Source: Marmoricola sp. Leaf446 (GTDB taxonomy: Bacteria > Actinomycetota > Actinomycetes > Propionibacteriales > Nocardioidaceae). From it: a DNA stretch of 64,000 nucleotides. Positions 58,554 through 64,000 of the stretch are shown here, piece by piece (within the stretch, counting starts at the first letter, position 1; the number at the start of each line of letters is the position of its first letter). The notes beneath the pieces are model-generated. The model was given only the letters and a program-made list of their open reading frames with translations. It had not been told where the DNA came from and did not search any database. The stretch covers positions 289,862 to 353,861 of the forward strand of contig NZ_LMRF01000006.1 in NCBI RefSeq assembly GCF_001424755.1, written 5' to 3'. The translations under genes were made by a program, and so were the position numbers.

Positions 58554-59980
58554 GCGTGCTCCCACCGGGCCGGCTCGGGCATGGTCCACGGCCGCGCCGC
58601 CTCGAGCTGCGCCGACAGCGCGAGCAGCGTGGTCTCCGCGCCGGGGCGTCCGACCAGCTGCACCGACAGCGGCAGCCCGTCGGGAGCCAGCCCGGCCGGC
58701 ACCGCGGCCGCGGGCTGGCCGGTGAGGTTCCACAGCGCGCAGTGGGCGATCATCGGCTGCGCGACCCACATCGCCCGCACGGCGCCGATGCCGTCGAGGA
58801 CCCCCGCCCGGGGCGGCCGCTGCCCCAGCGTCGGGGTCAGCAGCACGTCGATCCCGGCGTCGTCGAAGATCCGGTCGGCCTTCTCCCGCAGCCGCTCCCC
58901 CGCCCGCAGCCCGCGCTCGACGACGCTGCGCGAGGCCCAGCGTCCGAGCCGCAGCGTCTGGCGCGTACGCCGCTCCAGCCGGTCGGGGTGCTCGACCCGG
59001 TCGGCCTCGTCACGGACGCCGCCGAAGAACTGCGGCAGGAACGCCGCCGTGGCGTCGGGGTAGCGCGGTCGCACCTCGCGCACGTCGTGGCCGAGGTCGG
59101 CGAGCAGCGTGGCGGTGTCGCGCACGGCGGCGGCGTCGACCTCGTCGGGATGCCGCAGCGGCAGCTGCGACCGGGTCGACCAGCCGATCCGCAGCCGCCC
59201 CGGCTCGGTGGCGGCGGCCTCGACGAACGAGGTCGCGGGCTCGGTGGCGGTGAAGCGGTCGGCGTGCGTGGTGCCGCGGACGACGTCGTAGACCAGCGCG
59301 GAGTCGCGCACCGAGCGGGCCAGCGGCCCCACGGTGCCCAGGCCCCACCACAGGTGCGGGTGCGGCGCGGTGCTCACCCGGCCGCGCTGCGGCTTGAGGC
59401 CGAACAGCCCGCAGCAGGCCGACGGGATCCGGATCGAGCCACCTCCGTCGCCGCCGATCGCGACGGGCACCATCCCGGCGGCGACGGCGACGGCGGTGCC
59501 GCCGCTGGAGCCGCCCGGGGTGTGCCGCGGGTCCCAGGGGTTGAGGGTGCGACCGCCGTCGACGGACTCGGTGAAGGGCCACTGCCCGAACTCCGGCATC
59601 CGCGTCTTGCCCACCACCACGGCCCCGGCCCGACGGAGCCGGGCGACGACCTCGGCGTCGGCCGCGCACGGGGTGGTGTTGGCGCGGCCGCCGAAGGTCG
59701 TCACGCAGCCCGCGACGTCGAGCTCCTCCTTGACCGCGACGGGCACGCCGTGGAGCGGGCCGAGCGCCTCGCCGCGGTCGCGGGCCGCGTCGCGCTCGGC
59801 GGCCTCGGACCGGGCGGCGTCGGCCAGCACGACCGAGAAGGCGTTGAGCAGCGGGTCGCGCTCGGCGATGCGCACCAGCGAGGCCTCGACCAGCGCCGAC
59901 GCCGACACCTCCCCCGCGGTCGTGCGGCGCGCCAGCTCGGCCGCCTCCAGGTCCATCAGGCCGGTGTCGGGAGGGGTCAC
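58550..59980 (-). CDS. Amidase (amidase signature family)
   Basis: 476 residues. Ser-cisSer-Lys triad: Lys in VPVAVKEELDVAG, cis-Ser and Ser in the Gly/Ser-rich PGGSSGGTAVAVAAGMVP and GGDGGGSIRIPSACCGLFGL. Hydrolyses amide bonds; substrate unknown. It begins an operon with the SDR gene and possibly the glycosylase, all overlapping or tightly spaced. Sequence length is normal for the family. Confidence 0.92.
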   Translation of the reverse strand: MTPPDTGLMDLEAAELARRTTAGEVSASALVEASLVRIAERDPLLNAFSVVLADAARSEAAERDAARDRGEALGPLHGVPVAVKEELDVAGCVTTFGGRANTTPCAADAEVVARLRRAGAVVVGKTRMPEFGQWPFTESVDGGRTLNPWDPRHTPGGSSGGTAVAVAAGMVPVAIGGDGGGSIRIPSACCGLFGLKPQRGRVSTAPHPHLWWGLGTVGPLARSVRDSALVYDVVRGTTHADRFTATEPATSFVEAAATEPGRLRIGWSTRSQLPLRHPDEVDAAAVRDTATLLADLGHDVREVRPRYPDATAAFLPQFFGGVRDEADRVEHPDRLERRTRQTLRLGRWASRSVVERGLRAGERLREKADRIFDDAGIDVLLTPTLGQRPPRAGVLDGIGAVRAMWVAQPMIAHCALWNLTGQPAAAVPAGLAPDGLPLSVQLVGRPGAETTLLALSAQLEAARPWTMPEPARWEHA

Positions 59981-60012
59981 GCACCGAGGCTAGTCCGGAC
60001 CCACCCGGCAGC

Positions 60013-63000
60013 TCAGAGCAGGCTGCGCACCACCCGCAGCGCGACCGAGACGCGGGCGAGGTCGGCCTCGTCGTCGGAGCAGATCTCGGCCAGCCCGGCC
60101 ACCGCCTGCTCCACGTCGCGCTCCGGGGGCGGGTCGCCGGCCAGCGCCTTGGCCGTCAGCCGGGCGTGCACCGCGTGGAGGTCGTCGCGCAGCGCCGCGC
60201 GGGCCATCGACTGCCAGCGGTCCTCCCGCGGCAGCCGCAGGATGAGCGACAGCAGGCGCGGCAGACCGAGGTGCGCGCCGACCTCCATGTGGGTGCGGGC
60301 CACCTCCAGCGGGTCGCGCTCGTCGCGCACCGCGGTCTCGACCACGCCGAGCAGCATCGCGGCCGGGGGGCAGACGGCGACGCGGGCGGCCAGGGGCTCG
60401 GGCACGCCGAGCCCGACCAGCTCGTCGCGCCGGGCCTCGAAGGCCTCGAGCTCCTCGCCCTGCAGCAGCGACGCGAGCTCGGCCATGACCTTCTCGACCA
60501 CCACCTCGTAGGTGTCGACGAGGGTGTCGGTGTCCTCCTCGATCCGACGTCCGTCGAGCAGCCAGCGCGCGCCCCGCTCGACCAGCGTGCGCACCTCCAG
60601 CCGCATCCGGGTCTGCACCGCCGCGTCGACCACGTGGTCCAGCTCGGCGATGTCGGCGCGCAGCCGGTCGGCGCCGAAGATCTCGCGGGCCACGAAGTGG
60701 GCCTTGGTGAGGTCGGCGGTGCTCGCCCCGGCCTCGCCCGAGAGCCGGTGGGCGTAGGTGATGCCCGCGGCGTTGACCAGCTGGTTGACGACCTGGGTCA
60801 CCACGATCTCGCGACGCAGCTGGTGGGCCTCCATGTGCGAGCGGTAGCCCTGGCGCATGCCGGAAGGGAAGTAGCCGAAGAGCTCGCCGCGCCAGTAGGG
60901 GTCGTCGGGCAGGTCGCTGGCCAGGAGCTGCTCGGCGAGCACGATCTTGGTCCACGACATCAGCACCGCCAGCTCCGGCGCCGTCAGCCCCTGCCCGCGC
61001 TCGCGCAGCCGGGCCACGGCCCGACGGCTGGGCAGGCCCTCCAGCTCGCGGTCGAGGACACCGGCCTTCTCGAGCGTCCGCATCCAGTCCTCGTGCACGT
61101 GCAGCAGGGCGGGCGCGAGCGACTCGGCGTTGGCGAGGGCGAGGTTCTGCTCGTAGTTGTCGGCCAGCACCAGCTGCGCGACCTGGTCGGTCATCGAGGC
61201 CAGCAGCGTGCCCCGCTGCTTGCCGGTCAGGTCGCCCTCGCTGACGACCCGGTCCAGCAGGATCTTGATGTTGACCTCGTGGTCGGAGGTGTCGACGCCG
61301 GCCGAGTTGTCGATGAAGTCGGTGTCGATGCGGCCGCCGGCCCCGTCGGGGCCGCCCTCGCGGGCGTACTCGATGCGGCCGAGCTGGGTGAGGCCGAGGT
61401 TGCCGCCCTCGCCGACGCAGCGCACCCGCAGCTCGGCGCCGTCGACCCGGATCGCGTCGTTGGCCTTGTCGCCGGCCTGGGCGTGGGTCTCGGCCGCCGA
61501 CTTCACGTAGGTGCCGATGCCGCCGTTCCACAGCAGGTCGACCGGCGCCAGCAGGATCGCGCGCTGCAGCTCGGCCGGCGTCATCCGCACCGTGCCGTCG
61601 GGCAGGCCGAGGGCCGCCCGCATCTCGGCGCTGACCGGGATCGACTTGGCACTGCGCGACCACACCCCGCCGCCCCGGCTGATCAGCGAGGTGTCGTAGT
61701 CCTGCCAGGAGGAGCGGGGCAGGTCGAAGAGCCGCTTGCGCTCGGCGTACGACGTGGCCGCGTCGGGGTCGGGGTCGACGAACACGTCGCGGTGGTCGAA
61801 CGCCGCGACCAGCCGGATGTGCTCGGAGCAGAGCATCCCGTTGCCGAACACGTCGCCCGACATGTCGCCGACGCCGACCGCGGTGACGTCCTCGCGCTGG
61901 CAGTCGACCCCCATCTCGCGGAAGTGACGGCGCACCGAGACCCACGCGCCGCGCGCGGTGATGCCCATCGCCTTGTGGTCGTAGCCCACCGAGCCGCCGG
62001 AGGCGAACGCGTCGCCGAGCCAGAAGCCGTACTGCTGCGAGACGCCGTTGGCGATGTCGCTGAAGGTCGCGGTGCCCTTGTCGGCGGCGACCACCAGGTA
62101 GGGGTCGTCGTCGTCGTGGCGCACCACCCGGGCGGGCGGCACGACCTCGCGGCCGTCCGGCCCGTCGACGAGGTTGTCGGTGAGGTCGAGCAGCCCCGAG
62201 ATGAAGGAGGTGTACGCCGCGACGCCCTCGGCCAGCCATGCCTCCCGGTCGCCCGGGTCGGGCAGCCGCTTGGCGAAGAACCCGCCCTTGGCGCCGACCG
62301 GCACGATCACGGTGTTCTTGACCATCTGCGCCTTGACCAGCCCGAGCACCTCGGTGCGGAAGTCGTCGCGGCGGTCGGACCAGCGCAGCCCGCCACGCGC
62401 GACGGCACCGAAGCGCAGGTGCACCCCCTCGACGCGGGGCGAGTAGACGAAGATCTCGAACTTCGGCCGCGGGGCCGGCAGGTCGGGGATCGCCGCGGGG
62501 TCGAGCTTGAACGAGAGCCGGTCGAGCGGTCGGCCCTCGGCGTCGGTGACGTAGTAGCTGGTGCGCAGCGTCGCCTTCACCATGGCCAGGTAGGAGCGCA
62601 GGATCCGGTCGTGGTCGAGGCTGGTGACCTCCTCCAGCGCGCGGCTGATCCGCTCCTCGATCTCGGTGCACCGCGCGACCCGTGCCTCGCCGTCGGCGGG
62701 GATCTCGTGGCGGGTGCCGGGGTCGAAGCGCGCCTCGAAGAGCGCGACCAGGGCGCGGGTGATGTCGACGTTGCCCTGCAGCGCGCCCTCGATGTAGTCC
62801 TGGGCGAACGGCGTGCCGCCCTGGCGCAGGTGCTTGGCGTAGGCCCGCAGCACGGTGGCCTGGCGCCAGGTCAGCCCGGCCGTGAGCACCAGGGCGTTGA
62901 ACCCGTCGCTCTCGTTGCGGCCGTCCCACACCGCGGCGACCGTGTCCTGGAAGCGCTCGCGCACGTGGTCGGGCCAGGGCCGGTGGTAGCGCAGCCCGAA

Positions 63001-64000
63001 GTCGTAGATGAACGACTCCCGCGGCAGCCCCTCGAGCTCGTAGGGCCGCTCGTCGACGACCTCGACGCCCATCGTGGACAGGATCGGCAGCACCTGCGAC
63101 AGCGAGAGCGGCGACCCCACCCGGAACACCTTCAGCCGCGCCTCGCCCGCGGGGGCGGCGACGTCCTGGTAGAGCGAGAGGCCGAGACCGTCGTCGCCGG
63201 TGACCTGCTCGAGACGACCGAGGTCGTTGGCCCCGGTGACCGGGAGGTAGTCCTCCTTGTAGGCCTCCGGGAAGGACCCGGCGTAGGTCCGGGCGAGGCG
63301 GCTGCCCTGCTCCTCGCCGTACGCCGCCACGACGGCGTGCACGAAGTCGTCGCGCCAGGACCGGGCCGCCTCGGCGCAGCGGCGCTCCAGGTCGGCGACG
63401 TCGACGTCGGCGAGCGCCTCCCCCTCGGCGGGACGCACCACGAAGTGCAGCCGGGCGGCGAACGACTCCCCGACGTGGGCGGTGTACTCGATGCTGTCGC
63501 CGTGCAGCCGCTCGGTGAGGATCGCCGCGATCCGCTCGCGCACGGCGGTGTTGTAGCGGTCGCGGGGCAGGTAGACCAGGCAGGAGTGGAAGCGGGCGTA
63601 GCGGTCTCGGCGCACGAACAACCGCAGCTGGCGACGCTCGCGGGTCAGCATCACCTGCGAGGCGATCGGGACGAGGTCCTCCAGCGGCGTCTGGAACAGC
63701 TCGTCGCGGGGGTAGGTCTCCAGCACGTCCATCAGCGCCTTGCCGGCGTGGCTGGTGGGGTCCAGGCCGACCTCGTCGATGACGGCGGCCGCCTTCTCGC
63801 GCAGCACCGGGATCCGGCGTACGGACTCGGTGTAGGCGGCCGAGGAGAACAGCCCCAGGAACCGCTGCTCCCCCACCACCGCGCCGTCGTCCCCGAACAC
63901 CTTGACGCCGACGTAGTCGAGGAAGACCGGGCGGTGGACGGTGGCGCGCGAGTTGGCCTTGGCCAGGACGAGGAGGTGGGGGTCCCGGGCGTGCCGGGCC
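60013..64000 (-). CDS. gdh: NAD-specific glutamate dehydrogenase, large type (partial, 5' end outside window)
   Basis: At least 1,329 residues; the frame is open to the window's right edge, so the start lies beyond it. It matches the giant (about 180 kDa) bacterial NAD-GDH: FHSCLVYLPRDRYNTAVRER, RGGLRWSDRRDDFRTEVLGL, VKAQMVKNTVIVPVGAKGGF, and the C-terminal helical region. Catalyses oxidative deamination of glutamate to 2-oxoglutarate. Same strand as the amidase but 32 bases upstream of it. Confidence 0.96.
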   Translation of the reverse strand, partial: ARHARDPHLLVLAKANSRATVHRPVFLDYVGVKVFGDDGAVVGEQRFLGLFSSAAYTESVRRIPVLREKAAAVIDEVGLDPTSHAGKALMDVLETYPRDELFQTPLEDLVPIASQVMLTRERRQLRLFVRRDRYARFHSCLVYLPRDRYNTAVRERIAAILTERLHGDSIEYTAHVGESFAARLHFVVRPAEGEALADVDVADLERRCAEAARSWRDDFVHAVVAAYGEEQGSRLARTYAGSFPEAYKEDYLPVTGANDLGRLEQVTGDDGLGLSLYQDVAAPAGEARLKVFRVGSPLSLSQVLPILSTMGVEVVDERPYELEGLPRESFIYDFGLRYHRPWPDHVRERFQDTVAAVWDGRNESDGFNALVLTAGLTWRQATVLRAYAKHLRQGGTPFAQDYIEGALQGNVDITRALVALFEARFDPGTRHEIPADGEARVARCTEIEERISRALEEVTSLDHDRILRSYLAMVKATLRTSYYVTDAEGRPLDRLSFKLDPAAIPDLPAPRPKFEIFVYSPRVEGVHLRFGAVARGGLRWSDRRDDFRTEVLGLVKAQMVKNTVIVPVGAKGGFFAKRLPDPGDREAWLAEGVAAYTSFISGLLDLTDNLVDGPDGREVVPPARVVRHDDDDPYLVVAADKGTATFSDIANGVSQQYGFWLGDAFASGGSVGYDHKAMGITARGAWVSVRRHFREMGVDCQREDVTAVGVGDMSGDVFGNGMLCSEHIRLVAAFDHRDVFVDPDPDAATSYAERKRLFDLPRSSWQDYDTSLISRGGGVWSRSAKSIPVSAEMRAALGLPDGTVRMTPAELQRAILLAPVDLLWNGGIGTYVKSAAETHAQAGDKANDAIRVDGAELRVRCVGEGGNLGLTQLGRIEYAREGGPDGAGGRIDTDFIDNSAGVDTSDHEVNIKILLDRVVSEGDLTGKQRGTLLASMTDQVAQLVLADNYEQNLALANAESLAPALLHVHEDWMRTLEKAGVLDRELEGLPSRRAVARLRERGQGLTAPELAVLMSWTKIVLAEQLLASDLPDDPYWRGELFGYFPSGMRQGYRSHMEAHQLRREIVVTQVVNQLVNAAGITYAHRLSGEAGASTADLTKAHFVAREIFGADRLRADIAELDHVVDAAVQTRMRLEVRTLVERGARWLLDGRRIEEDTDTLVDTYEVVVEKVMAELASLLQGEELEAFEARRDELVGLGVPEPLAARVAVCPPAAMLLGVVETAVRDERDPLEVARTHMEVGAHLGLPRLLSLILRLPREDRWQSMARAALRDDLHAVHARLTAKALAGDPPPERDVEQAVAGLAEICSDDEADLARVSVALRVVRSLL

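Noticed and set aside
1-64000. CRISPR array or tRNA genes
   Set aside because: No regularly spaced repeats and no convincing tRNA cloverleaf other than the tmRNA acceptor region.

Overview
The window is high-GC actinobacterial chromosome. Gene content and order (prfB, ftsE, ftsX, an M23 hydrolase, smpB and ssrA; a Ku/LigD repair locus; a giant NAD-dependent glutamate dehydrogenase; many GTG starts and 4-base GTGA/ATGA overlaps) suggest the order Propionibacteriales, probably a Nocardioides-like organism. That placement is inferred from style and gene order, not from a marker-gene comparison.

Bases 1-25,420 are ordinary chromosome. They hold methionine import (metNI), tmRNA, two tandem secreted trypsin-like proteases with an amidohydrolase, smpB, an M23 cell-wall hydrolase with its FtsEX complex, a MarR locus with a clear operator, prfB, an ECF sigma/anti-sigma pair, a degenerate histidine-kinase-like protein, and a Tad (Flp) pilus operon running leftwards on the minus strand.

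Bases 25,421-45,478 are an integrated element of about 20 kb inserted inside the Tad ATPase gene (tadA/cpaF). The N-terminal half of tadA lies at 45,439-46,044 and the C-terminal half, with the Walker A motif, at 24,684-25,434. Both junctions carry the same 14 bp (CGAACTTGCGGATG), and joining the halves through it restores one reading frame (NIRKFVLRAA). The right part of the element is a replication/integration module: tyrosine integrase, excisionase-like protein, XRE regulator, primase-polymerase, SF3 helicase and a P27-like small terminase. No capsid, tail, large terminase or conjugation gene is visible, so it looks like a phage-satellite-type element rather than a prophage or a conjugative element.

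The left and middle parts (about 25.9-39.5 kb) are visibly more AT-rich and carry cargo: a MazG-like pyrophosphohydrolase overlapping an EVE/PUA-like+HNH nuclease candidate; a second tyrosine recombinase; a FAD-binding+GAF-like protein overlapping a DUF3850 protein; a GNAT-PIN-(GNAT-like)-PUA-like protein overlapping an ASCH protein; a two-domain dCTP deaminase with an overlapping 50-aa ORF; and two small secreted proteins. PUA-like/ASCH folds recur four times among these genes, and two others act on nucleotide pools. This cluster is the best candidate for an undescribed defence or inter-element conflict system, but its function is inference.

Bases 45,479-64,000 return to chromosome: the start of tadA, a VOC protein, a patatin-like lipase, a split NHEJ system (LigD polymerase and LigD ligase as separate genes around an L,D-transpeptidase, with Ku divergent), a secreted protein with a class F sortase, a subtilisin, a Fpg/Nei glycosylase, a short-chain dehydrogenase, an amidase and the NAD-GDH, which runs off the right edge.
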